Below, in pieces: positions 44,867 through 53,491 of a DNA stretch of 64,000 nucleotides (position 1 is the first letter of the stretch; each line of letters starts with the position of its first letter). The notes under the pieces are model-generated. The model saw nothing but the letters and a program-made list of their open reading frames with translations. It was not told where the DNA came from and did not search any database. Both the position numbers and the translations under genes were made by a program. This DNA comes from Cyclobacteriaceae bacterium (lineage in GTDB: Bacteria > Bacteroidota > Bacteroidia > Cytophagales > Cyclobacteriaceae), in assembly GCA_028281285.1 (NCBI GenBank), contig JANQKF010000037.1, positions 1 to 64,000 on the forward strand. The letters are read 5' to 3'.

Positions 44867-46002
44867 GCGATAATCTTTAGATGATCCTTTACGAATTTAA
44901 CCTTTTCTTTCAAACGACTTGTGTCTTGATCAGTAATCGTAACATGTCCCATTTTCCGAAATGGCTTGGTAAGCTTTTTACCATAAAGATGAACATGCAC
45001 GCCATCGACTTTTAATACTTCCTCAAGTCCTTCGTATTTGGCAAGGCCCGTATATCCATCTTCACCTAAAAGGTTGACCATGGCTGAAGGAATTATCACT
45101 TCTGTGTCCCCCAATGGCATATTCAGGATTGCCCGCAGGTGTTGCTCGAATTGGGAAGTCACATTACCCTCAATAGTCTGATGACCGCTATTATGTGTCC
45201 TGGGGGCCATTTCATTGACCAGAACCTTTCCATCTTTTGTTACAAACATTTCGATGGCCAAAAGTCCAATCATATCCAGTTTTGTGATTGTTTCCTTGGC
45301 AATTCGCTGCGCCTCAGCCTCAATTTCAGTTGATATTGATGCCGGTGAGAAAAGATATTCAACAAGGTTCTTTTCCGGATGAAAAACCATTTCTACTGTG
45401 GGGAATGTTGTGACCTCGTTTGCTTCGTTTCTGGCAACGATTACGGAGATCTCTTTTTCAAAATCCACCAGCTTTTCAACAAAGCCTGGACGATCGAACC
45501 CTTTGTCCAAATCATCTTCTGTTCTGATCACCTGAACCCCTCTACCGTCATACCCTTCCGTGGCCAGCTTATTCACAAAGGGTAAAAAGTGAGCGTTCTT
45601 TTTCACTTCAGCCAGATTTTCTGTTTCAACAAAAGCTGCGGTGGGGATGTGATTGTTGATGTAAAATTTCTTCTGAACTGTCTTGTTCTGGATCAATCGA
45701 ATCACCTCAGGCTGTGGGTAGACCTTCTTGCCTTCTGACTGAAGTTTTATCAAGGCATCCGTATTCACATTTTCTATTTCAATCGTGATCAGATCACAGT
45801 CTTTTCCGAAGTCATAAACCGTATCAAAATCTGTCAGCTGACCTTGGCGAAATGTTGTTGCGATATTTTTACAAGGTGCATTGGCATCGGGGTCCAATAC
45901 ATGGATATCAATATTGAAGTCAATCGCAGATTGAATCATCATTCGGCCGAGTTGGCCACCCCCTAAAACACCTAATTTGAAATCTTGATAAAATGCAGAC
46001 AT
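44863..46002 (-). CDS. purK: 5-(carboxyamino)imidazole ribonucleotide synthase
   Basis: This encodes 379 residues from the ATG at 46002. An ATG at 46035 would add 11 residues and overlap the upstream gene. The N-terminus has [11 protein letters not shown], and the ATP-grasp region contains YDGRGVQVI and [16 protein letters not shown]. PurK uses ATP and bicarbonate to carboxylate AIR. It is coupled to purE. It starts 25 bases after the MutS-like gene on the same strand. Confidence 0.96.
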   Translation of the reverse strand: MSAFYQDFKLGVLGGGQLGRMMIQSAIDFNIDIHVLDPDANAPCKNIATTFRQGQLTDFDTVYDFGKDCDLITIEIENVNTDALIKLQSEGKKVYPQPEVIRLIQNKTVQKKFYINNHIPTAAFVETENLAEVKKNAHFLPFVNKLATEGYDGRGVQVIRTEDDLDKGFDRPGFVEKLVDFEKEISVIVARNEANEVTTFPTVEMVFHPEKNLVEYLFSPASISTEIEAEAQRIAKETITKLDMIGLLAIEMFVTKDGKVLVNEMAPRTHNSGHQTIEGNVTSQFEQHLRAILNMPLGDTEVIIPSAMVNLLGEDGYTGLAKYEGLEEVLKVDGVHVHLYGKKLTKPFRKMGHVTITDQDTSRLKEKVKFVKDHLKIIA

Positions 46003-46027
46003 GGGCCGTCTTGGAATGCGGGCAAAT

Positions 46028-47824
46028 TTACTCAATAATTTGGATTCCCATCTTCTGCATCAACTTAGTCGCATTGAAACTTTTGCAAATCCCCTCTGTC
46101 AGTGTGTAATCAAAGATGATTTCATCGCCTTCGATTGTATTATTAAAGCTATAATTCTTGACTCCGGAAAGTTCATTTGTGATTTGACCCAACTCAATAT
46201 CATGTGTTGAAACGAATCCAAATGCGTGATCTTTGTTGAGTTGCCTTATCAATGCAAGTGCTCCTTTGTGACGATCTTCCGAGTTTGTACCCTTCAACAC
46301 CTCATCTACCATGAAAAGAATTGGTGTTTTACCATCAATTGAACTGAGCATGGCTTTCAATCTTTTTAATTCGGCATAAAACGAGGATACACTTTCTTCG
46401 AGATCATCTTGCGTTCTCATGCTGGTAAATACTTTCAGGTAAGAAATTTCAAACGACCGGGCACAAACGGGAGCGCCCATCAATGCCAGAACCGCATTCA
46501 CTCCAACTGTTCTTAGAAATGTGCTTTTTCCACTCATGTTTGAGCCTGTTATCAGACAGATACCACCTTTACCGGAAAAGTCAAAATCATTGCTAACACG
46601 CTTTTCGGTCTTGATAAGTGGATGACCAACTTGTGCCCCTCTTACCGTAAATGGAACATCTGAAATGGTTGGGAAGCTAAATTCAGGGTTGGCATAACTG
46701 AACCCTGCCATACTACTCATACACTCGAATTCGCCAATTGCGCTAAACCATTGGTCCAGGTCAACTTTATTCTTGTCCTTCCACTGCTCTGCCTTAATCA
46801 CCCATTGAATATCAAGCACCAACAGGATATTAATCACCCAGTATAGCATATTAGACCTGTTGTGAAAGTTATCCAGGATCGATTGTAACTCTTTTAAACT
46901 CTCAGAGGCCTTGAAGTCATCATGCTCGAATGGCCGCTTTAATCGCTTTAACGTGGAGGATTCAAATGATTCTTGTTCAATCAAACGGATTTGATTTTCG
47001 TATGCTTTCAGTGCCTTATTGCTCTTAATCGTCTTGGAATAAATTGTCCCTGAGTATTTGGCTACGGAAGCAAGGGCACCGATGTTTATGAGCACCATTA
47101 TATTGGTATAGGCGATAGGTGCCAGGTCAAACGCCCATAGTGTTACTGTGGTGATGATCAGAACAGGAAGCACCAATCTGGCAATGATGTAGAGTTTCTT
47201 TTGGACAATTCGGTTTGGCTCTTTCAACCAGTCAAGAAGATCGGCAGTTCCTACTTCGTCTTCTTTGTTGGTCCGTCCATGTGCTTCCATCTCTTGGCGC
47301 CAATCCAGTTTTGAAGCTAATTCTTGAACAGCTTCATTTCGTTCCAGAATGATTTCTTTGTTTTCTGGCTTACCTAGCCATCGGGCCAGGGTGTTTTTTC
47401 CAAACTTGGTCGAGGTCCTGTTCAAAAGCTGAAAAACAGAGTTTTTCCCATAAATATCCAAGTCGATGTGATAGTTATGGTCTTGATCCAAATATTCATG
47501 GCCTTGGTCAAAGGAGCCAAGTTCTCCCTCGATTCGCATTAACTCTTCGGTGTTAATCTGGGACAACTCTTCTTTGAACACCTTTTCGTCTTTGACCTTA
47601 GAGTGCTCTTTGACCAATGAGAAGAAGATTACTAAAAAAAGAATGGAAACTACAAGGAGTGCTCCGGCATTACCATTGTCCGCAAGTATTACGATCACTG
47701 TAACCCCGGCAATAAATGTCAAAACCCTTATGAGTGAAAGATTGGAGTATTTTTTTCTTAGTGCCTCAGCTTGTTCTTCAAACGATAGGTACCTCTCTTC
47801 AAATATGCTTTTTACACTTTTCAC
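46028..47824 (-). CDS. Membrane-embedded MutS-like ATPase
   Basis: This encodes 598 residues. The C-terminal half is a MutS domain V ATPase with Walker A GSNMSGKSTF, followed by FSSFYAELKRLKAM-type (SSFYAELKRLK) and FMVDEVLKGTNSEDRHKGA. The N-terminal half lacks the mismatch-binding domain and has two pairs of hydrophobic helices at about 33-70 and 211-255. This is a known Bacteroidota-type MutS relative, but its role is not established. Membrane helices make classical mismatch repair unlikely. It probably heads the purK-purE-VOC strand. Confidence 0.88.
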   Translation of the reverse strand: MKSVKSIFEERYLSFEEQAEALRKKYSNLSLIRVLTFIAGVTVIVILADNGNAGALLVVSILFLVIFFSLVKEHSKVKDEKVFKEELSQINTEELMRIEGELGSFDQGHEYLDQDHNYHIDLDIYGKNSVFQLLNRTSTKFGKNTLARWLGKPENKEIILERNEAVQELASKLDWRQEMEAHGRTNKEDEVGTADLLDWLKEPNRIVQKKLYIIARLVLPVLIITTVTLWAFDLAPIAYTNIMVLINIGALASVAKYSGTIYSKTIKSNKALKAYENQIRLIEQESFESSTLKRLKRPFEHDDFKASESLKELQSILDNFHNRSNMLYWVINILLVLDIQWVIKAEQWKDKNKVDLDQWFSAIGEFECMSSMAGFSYANPEFSFPTISDVPFTVRGAQVGHPLIKTEKRVSNDFDFSGKGGICLITGSNMSGKSTFLRTVGVNAVLALMGAPVCARSFEISYLKVFTSMRTQDDLEESVSSFYAELKRLKAMLSSIDGKTPILFMVDEVLKGTNSEDRHKGALALIRQLNKDHAFGFVSTHDIELGQITNELSGVKNYSFNNTIEGDEIIFDYTLTEGICKSFNATKLMQKMGIQIIE

Positions 47825-47995
47825 AATGGAAATTTTACAACCACAGGTTCTTACGAAATCCCAAAGATATGGATGTTCTTAATTTTTCCAGATAAGGAAA
47901 ATGTTGGGCCAGATTGTCAGATTAATGAGAATCTTGATTTTTAGATTTTCTTTTTATCTTCAAAGCCGACTATCAACCTATAACTACAAACTGAA

Positions 47996-48541
47996 GTGAC
48001 GAGAGAGGAGGAAGCTAAAATCCTAGTAGCGTTTGCCAATGGCGATCAACGTGCCTTTTCATCACTTTTTGACTTACACTATGAGGCTACGTGCCGCTAT
48101 GTGATACGAATTATCAGAGATCGCGATACTACCGAAGAAATAGTTCAGAGCACTTTCGTGAATTTATGGGAAAAGAGAGCATTGATCCGGGAGGACATCA
48201 GCTTTAAATCCTATTTGTTCAGAGCTGCGTATAACACTGCTCTAAATTATATCAAGCATCAAAAGGTGGTATCCAATTATGTAGCGCGCAAGCAAGATAA
48301 GATTGAGGTGTCGAAACAGGCCTATGTGAGCCATCAGCCAGATTTTGAACTTCAGCAGAAAATAGCTGATGCTATAAATCAGTTACCTCCGCAATGTCAA
48401 AAGGTGTTCAGGTTGAGTAGAGAGGAGGGTCTGAAGTACCACGAAATTGCAGATGAACTTGGTATTTCAAAAAAAACGGTAGAAGTACATATGGGCAAAG
48501 CGCTTAAGATGTTGAGAATGAGCTTGAAAGAGTATTTATAG
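47996..48541 (+). CDS. ECF RNA polymerase sigma factor
   Basis: This encodes 181 residues with a GTG start. Region 2 contains FSSLFDLHYEATCRYVIRII near 20-39 and TEEIVQSTFVNLWEK near 45-59. Region 4 contains LPPQCQKVFRLSREEGLKYHEIADELGISKKTVE, given here only as its ends LPPQCQKVF and ISKKTVEVHM. The short form without region 3 marks it as an extracytoplasmic-function factor of the FecI-like group. A FecR-like anti-sigma factor follows 78 bases later, which indicates control by an outer-membrane signal. Confidence 0.94.
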   Translation: MTREEEAKILVAFANGDQRAFSSLFDLHYEATCRYVIRIIRDRDTTEEIVQSTFVNLWEKRALIREDISFKSYLFRAAYNTALNYIKHQKVVSNYVARKQDKIEVSKQAYVSHQPDFELQQKIADAINQLPPQCQKVFRLSREEGLKYHEIADELGISKKTVEVHMGKALKMLRMSLKEYL

Positions 48542-48593
48542 TTTTTTTAAACTTTATTAAAAAAGGGGTAAGGGGAAAAAAAAGGTTGGTTGT

Positions 48594-48601
48594 TACTTTT
48601 G
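48594..48601 (+). promoter_or_regulatory. Candidate -7 box (TACTTTTG) before the FecR gene
   Basis: TACTTTTG is an exact TAnnTTTG match 18 bases before the FecR ATG. No TTG lies at the usual -33 distance, and the region upstream is A/G-rich. It could let the anti-sigma gene be transcribed apart from the sigma gene. Confidence 0.42.
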
Positions 48602-48619
48602 TACAGAAAATAAAAGACA

Positions 48620-49612
48620 ATGGAAGAGTTGATGGCCAGGTATCTGGCCGGTGATTTATCGGAGGAGGAGAAAACTTCATTTGAGGCTCAACTGATTACA
48701 AACCAAGCTGTAGCAGACGAGTTTGAGGCATATATGAATGTATGGGCGATAACTCATGCATCAGATTCAAGTGGTTCATTTGATACTAAGGCAGCCTGGG
48801 AGGCGGTTCAAGCACGAACTTCTGAACCGAAGGTTGTACCAATAACCCCAAGAAAAAGACCATATAGTTTCATGAAAATAGCGGCTACACTGCTTCTTTT
48901 AGCTGTGGCCGGGTATTTTGTAACAACCATGATTAATAATGGTGATACGAACTCTCCAATGATTGAGGTTGTATCGGAAAGAGGTGTAAAAGAGGTCACA
49001 TTACCTGACGGTTCAAAGGTGAGAATGAATGCTCATAGTACGTTGGCATATAGCGAGGACTTTAATTCGGCCAATAGACAGATTCGCCTGTCTGGAGGAG
49101 CCGACTTTGATGTTACCCACAATGCCGACCTTCCCTTTGTGGTAGAAACAGGTGCTTCGAGAATTAAAGTACTTGGTACTCAGTTTGACATTACTGCATA
49201 TCCAAATGAAGCCGTAGAACTTAACGTGACTGATGGACGTGTGGCTTTTTCAAGTATGGAATCGGTAGATGAGGAAGAAGTTGTTGTTAAAGGGCAGATG
49301 GCAATCCTGGATATCGAGAGTCAGGAAATTGAAGTAGGAGAAATTAAGGATCAGAATTTTAGTGGATGGTGGACCAGAAAATTGGTTTACGAAAATGAAT
49401 CCTTGAAAGAGGTCCTTGAAGATTTGGAAAAAGTGTATTGGGTGGAGTTTGAATACGATGAGAAATCACTCAGCTGTGACCCAATAACAGCCACATGGGA
49501 GAATGAGACGATCGAGGGCATCTTGGATTTGCTGGTTGCAAACGGCTCTTTAGAGTATTCGAAAGGAGAAGAAAACAAGATAAAGCTATCCGGAAAAGGC
49601 TGTAGTGATTAA
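48620..49612 (+). CDS. FecR-family anti-sigma factor
   Basis: This encodes 330 residues. A cytosolic anti-sigma region (about 1-80) is followed by one helix at about 86-103, then a periplasmic FecR domain with VTLPDGSKVRMNAHSTLAY near 130-148 and VLGTQFDITAYPNE near 189-202. A C-terminal DUF4974-like domain covers about 250-325. FecR proteins hold the ECF sigma factor until an outer-membrane partner signals. It is nine bases upstream of the STN-domain protein, its likely partner. Confidence 0.94.
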   Translation: MEELMARYLAGDLSEEEKTSFEAQLITNQAVADEFEAYMNVWAITHASDSSGSFDTKAAWEAVQARTSEPKVVPITPRKRPYSFMKIAATLLLLAVAGYFVTTMINNGDTNSPMIEVVSERGVKEVTLPDGSKVRMNAHSTLAYSEDFNSANRQIRLSGGADFDVTHNADLPFVVETGASRIKVLGTQFDITAYPNEAVELNVTDGRVAFSSMESVDEEEVVVKGQMAILDIESQEIEVGEIKDQNFSGWWTRKLVYENESLKEVLEDLEKVYWVEFEYDEKSLSCDPITATWENETIEGILDLLVANGSLEYSKGEENKIKLSGKGCSD

Positions 49613-49620
49613 ATTAGGGG

Positions 49621-51081
49621 ATGCCCCGGAAATTAGCGGTATGCATCCTGTTATTTTGGTCTCTTATTCCACTAGCGCATAGTCAGGAAGAATCTATTCT
49701 TGACCAGAAAATTTCAATTCGTTTTCGAGGTGTATCTTTACCTACGGCATTAAAGATGCTCAATAGGGATGCTGGTGTAAATTTCACCTACAATAGCAAT
49801 ATCATTCAAAGAACTGAGCTTTTCAGTTCATACTTCAAAGTTCCTTTAAGAGATATCCTCAATGACCTTTTGGAACTGGAGAACCTATATTACAAAGAGG
49901 TAAATAGCAATATCGTTATCCTTAAACGCCCACCAACGGAAGTTTCAATTATTGGGCGTGTTACCGATGCTCAGGAAGGCTTTGCGCTTCAATACGCTAA
50001 TGCTTTTATGGGAAATACTTCCTTAGGTGTGCCAACCGATGCAAATGGCTATTTCCGCATTGACAATGTCCCCAATATTAGATCTGAACTGGTCGTCTCG
50101 TTTGTGGGATATCGACCTAGTCGGATTTCATTCCCCTTCGAAGATGAACAAGACACCTTGGATATCAGGCTTATACCCCAGGTAACGGTACTCGATCCTA
50201 TAGACGTGCCCGCACCAAAACTAGCGAAACGATTCAGGAAGCGCTTACTTAAGAGGTTTACCACTGACTTTCTGGGAAGATCCGAAAATGCTAAAAATGC
50301 CAGGATACTCAATCCATATGTCCTTGATCTCTACTTTTTGGATGATTCGACAAGTAATTATCGGGCTGTTGCCGATGATGCTTTGGTAATTGAAAATAAA
50401 GCCACTGGCTATCGAGTATCGTATCGGATGGAGGAATTCAAATTTGAAAACGGATTGGTGACTAAAAAAGGTCAGGCGAGATTTACAGAACTGGAACCAA
50501 AATCGAGAAGACAGAGCAGAAAATGGGATTCGGCCAGGAGCAAAGCCTACAAGGGTTCGGAGATGCACTTTTTGAGATCACTTCTGGACGACCAACTCTT
50601 CGAGGAAGGTTTTCGACTAAATATTCTTCGATACGACTCAACCAATTTCGAGTATAGTTCTCCGCTTAATCCACCGGATATTTCTGAGATTTTTACAGTA
50701 ACCCCTACAGATAATATTTTTCAATATCGGCTTGACATTAATTTTGATTTCGAAGTCACTTATCAAAATGAATTTGAGGACGTAGACTATGTGAAACAGT
50801 TCAGGACTCAATCAAAGGGTAAAAAGATTCGGTACATCGATAGGAAGTCCAGAACCTCTATTTCATTGGGAAACAAACGGATCCTGACGAGCCATGTATC
50901 GGGCATTGATCCCACTTCCGTCCCTCTTTTTCAGAAGTCCGTAATTGCATTCAAAAAGAGGAGTTTGGTGATAAGCTATCCTGGCTATTTCAATGACCCC
51001 AATGGGGTTGATTATTTTGGATGGTGGACCTGGGGTGGTTTCTCGGACGTTTTACCAATTAATTACCGCCCACCGCGCTAG
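49621..51081 (+). CDS. STN and carboxypeptidase-regulatory-domain protein without a TonB barrel
   Basis: This encodes 486 residues. A signal peptide ends at about residue 22. An STN domain (about 32-105) has RFRGVSLPTALKMLNRDAG and VPLRDILNDLLELENLYY, followed by a carboxypeptidase-regulatory-like domain (about 110-190) with TDAQEGFALQYANAF and GVPTDANGYFRI. The rest, about 300 residues with FTTDFLGRSENAKNARILNP and EMHFLRSLLDDQLFEEGF, is soluble-looking and has no TonB plug or barrel. In classical systems an STN domain on the receptor signals to FecR. Here that job may be done by a protein that is not a receptor. Confidence 0.87.
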   Translation: MPRKLAVCILLFWSLIPLAHSQEESILDQKISIRFRGVSLPTALKMLNRDAGVNFTYNSNIIQRTELFSSYFKVPLRDILNDLLELENLYYKEVNSNIVILKRPPTEVSIIGRVTDAQEGFALQYANAFMGNTSLGVPTDANGYFRIDNVPNIRSELVVSFVGYRPSRISFPFEDEQDTLDIRLIPQVTVLDPIDVPAPKLAKRFRKRLLKRFTTDFLGRSENAKNARILNPYVLDLYFLDDSTSNYRAVADDALVIENKATGYRVSYRMEEFKFENGLVTKKGQARFTELEPKSRRQSRKWDSARSKAYKGSEMHFLRSLLDDQLFEEGFRLNILRYDSTNFEYSSPLNPPDISEIFTVTPTDNIFQYRLDINFDFEVTYQNEFEDVDYVKQFRTQSKGKKIRYIDRKSRTSISLGNKRILTSHVSGIDPTSVPLFQKSVIAFKKRSLVISYPGYFNDPNGVDYFGWWTWGGFSDVLPINYRPPR

Positions 51082-53189
51082 CTGAAAATATTATAAGTTA
51101 GTAGAGCCGATAAGTAGGCCACGGCCGTCATGTAAGTCATCTGAAGCATAGGCCATTTCCAACCCTTGGTTTCTCGGTATACAATTGCCAGTGTACTCAT
51201 ACACTGCATCGCGAAGGCATAAAATACCATTAAGGAGAAACCTAATTCCATGGTATACATCGGTGCACCGGTTTTTGGATCAACTTCTTGTCTTAAGCGC
51301 TCTCGTATTGTCGTTTCATCATCATCTTCAGCACCTATGCTATAGATAGTAGACATAGTACCAACAAAAACCTCTCTCGCTGCAAATGAAGTAATCAGGG
51401 CAATTCCTATTTTCCAATCATAGCCGAGTGGTCTGATTAAAGGTTCGATTGCCTTTCCGAACTGACCTGCATAGGAATGTTCCAGAAGATGCGAATTCAA
51501 CACAATTTCATACTCATCTTGGCTTAGTGTTGGATTTTCAGCCTTTACAATTTCCTCTGCATTGTTGAATTGATTTCCAGAACCATAAGAGGCTAATACC
51601 CATAAAATTATGGATATCGCTATGATCACTTTACCGGCCTCTACAGTAAAGGTTCTGCACTTCATATAGATGGTTAGGAGTACGTTTTTCCATTGGGGTA
51701 GTTTATAGTCCGGAAGTTCCATTATGAAATAACTTCTCTCCTTTACCTTCAGCAAATATTTCATGCCAATGGCCGAGAAGATTGCAGCCAAAAACCCTAA
51801 CAGGTACAGGCCCATCAACACCAACCCCTGAGTATTGAATATGCCGCCAACATGTGTTTCAGGGACAACCAAACCAATGAGTATTGTATATACAGGGAGT
51901 CTGGCCGAGCAACTCATAAAAGGTGTAACAAAAATCGTAATCAATCGATCTTTCCAGCTGTCGATGTTTCTAGTGGCCATAATAGCCGGAATTGCACAAG
52001 CCATGCCGGAGATGAGCGGCACAACACTCTTTCCGTTAAGCCCAAACTTCCGCATTATCTTATCCATGAGAAATACGGCTCTTGACATATAACCGGATTC
52101 TTCAAGCAATGAGATGAAGGCAAAAAGAATGGCGATTTGAGGAATGAAGACTAATACGCCAGCCAGTCCTGCAATGATTCCATCGGTCAATAAGTCATTT
52201 AGAACACCAGATGGTAAACTTGATTTTACCCAACTTCCAAACTGAGATATACCACCCTCAATGAAATCCATTGGGCCTTCTGCCCAGGCGAAAATCGACT
52301 GAAAAATCAATATCAAAAGCGCAAAGAAAATGAAGTAACCAAAGACCTTGTGCGTAACCACTTTGTCGATCCTCTGGGATATCGAGCGTCCTTGATCCTC
52401 ATTTGGCTTTATAATGTTGTGATCAATAATGTCAGAAATCAGCTGATAGCGGCCAATTGTCTCTTGGGATTGAGCAGGGATATTATCAAACTGATTTTTG
52501 GACTTGATTTCACGAATTTTTTCCTTTTCAGCCTCATCTAGAAAAGTCAGTCTCTCAGTCTGTTGAGCATATTGATATGCCCTGTAATTTTCCTGAAGAT
52601 TGAAGTTCTGTTGTATCTGGCTTATGGTATCAGGGGCCAGACTTTGGATATCATAAAATGGTTTTTTACTCGCAACCAATGGCTTGGACAAGATCTCTTT
52701 TAGCGCTTTGACACCTACACCAGAGTGTGAATTTGTAGCTATTACTTTAACACCAAGATCAATAGACAGTCCTCGAAGGTCGATTTTCAGCTCTCTTTGA
52801 TGAGCAATATCAATCATGTTGAGTACCAGTACACAAGGAATTCCAAGATCCTTGACCTGTGTAAACAATAATAGATTTCTCTTGAGATTGGTAGCATCGG
52901 CCACAACCACAGCTATGTCTGGGTGATTAGGGTGAGACTGGTCTAAAAAGACTTCTTGAACGATCTGTTCGTCTAGGGTTTTCGGATAAATACTGTATGT
53001 GCCGGGAAGGTCAGTTACGCGTATGATCCGACCATCTGCTGTGGTGAATGATCCGGATTTTTTATCAACAGTAACTCCAGGGAAGTTGCCGGTTTTCTGA
53101 TTAAGTCCGGTTAGAAGATTGAAGAGGGTAGACTTTCCGGAATTTGGATTTCCGACCAGGGCAATATTGAGTTCTTGTTTTGCTGACAT
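51078..53189 (-). CDS. feoB: Ferrous iron transporter B
   Basis: This encodes 703 residues from the ATG at 53189. An ATG at 53216 would add nine residues. The N-terminal GTPase has G1 GNPNSGKST, a G3 DLPGTYS and a G4 NMID-type LNMIDIA. The membrane part has two Gate motifs, LLEESGYMSRAVFLMDKIMRKFGLNGKSVVPLISG and later, represented here only as LEESGYMSR and GKSVVPLISG. FeoB imports Fe(II) at low oxygen. The small FeoA gene is five bases upstream. The 3' end overlaps the STN gene by four bases. Confidence 0.97.
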   Translation of the reverse strand: MSAKQELNIALVGNPNSGKSTLFNLLTGLNQKTGNFPGVTVDKKSGSFTTADGRIIRVTDLPGTYSIYPKTLDEQIVQEVFLDQSHPNHPDIAVVVADATNLKRNLLLFTQVKDLGIPCVLVLNMIDIAHQRELKIDLRGLSIDLGVKVIATNSHSGVGVKALKEILSKPLVASKKPFYDIQSLAPDTISQIQQNFNLQENYRAYQYAQQTERLTFLDEAEKEKIREIKSKNQFDNIPAQSQETIGRYQLISDIIDHNIIKPNEDQGRSISQRIDKVVTHKVFGYFIFFALLILIFQSIFAWAEGPMDFIEGGISQFGSWVKSSLPSGVLNDLLTDGIIAGLAGVLVFIPQIAILFAFISLLEESGYMSRAVFLMDKIMRKFGLNGKSVVPLISGMACAIPAIMATRNIDSWKDRLITIFVTPFMSCSARLPVYTILIGLVVPETHVGGIFNTQGLVLMGLYLLGFLAAIFSAIGMKYLLKVKERSYFIMELPDYKLPQWKNVLLTIYMKCRTFTVEAGKVIIAISIILWVLASYGSGNQFNNAEEIVKAENPTLSQDEYEIVLNSHLLEHSYAGQFGKAIEPLIRPLGYDWKIGIALITSFAAREVFVGTMSTIYSIGAEDDDETTIRERLRQEVDPKTGAPMYTMELGFSLMVFYAFAMQCMSTLAIVYRETKGWKWPMLQMTYMTAVAYLSALLTYNIFS

Positions 53190-53194
53190 AAATT

Positions 53195-53416
53195 TTAATC
53201 TTCCAGCAGAATGCACTCCGCCTCTTCTTTTCTGAGCGATAGATGATAGCCAGACACCTTGATTGCTATAGGACCATTAAAAGGAGCAGCAAAACTAATT
53301 TGAACTTCGGTACCTGGGAGGCAGCCCATTTCGATTAGTTTGACCGATAACTGTTCGTCAGAAAAATGCTTAATGATTCCTTTTTCATTAATCCCCAGAC
53401 TGGCCAGACTCTTCAA
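53195..53416 (-). CDS. feoA: Ferrous iron transport protein A
   Basis: This encodes 73 residues with an SH3-like fold: LSVKLIEMGCLPGTEVQIS near 24-42 and GPIAIKVSGYHLSLRKEEAECI near 47-68. FeoA is a cytosolic partner of FeoB. It starts the feoAB operon, and the feoB ATG follows after five bases. No Fur box was clearly visible upstream, although a Fur-family gene lies at 1102. Confidence 0.94.
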   Translation of the reverse strand: MKSLASLGINEKGIIKHFSDEQLSVKLIEMGCLPGTEVQISFAAPFNGPIAIKVSGYHLSLRKEEAECILLED

Positions 53417-53491
53417 ATCCTACTTTATTTAGATTGATTATAAACAAGCGCAAGTTACTAGCCGATAGGCTATAAACAAAACATTGATCTT

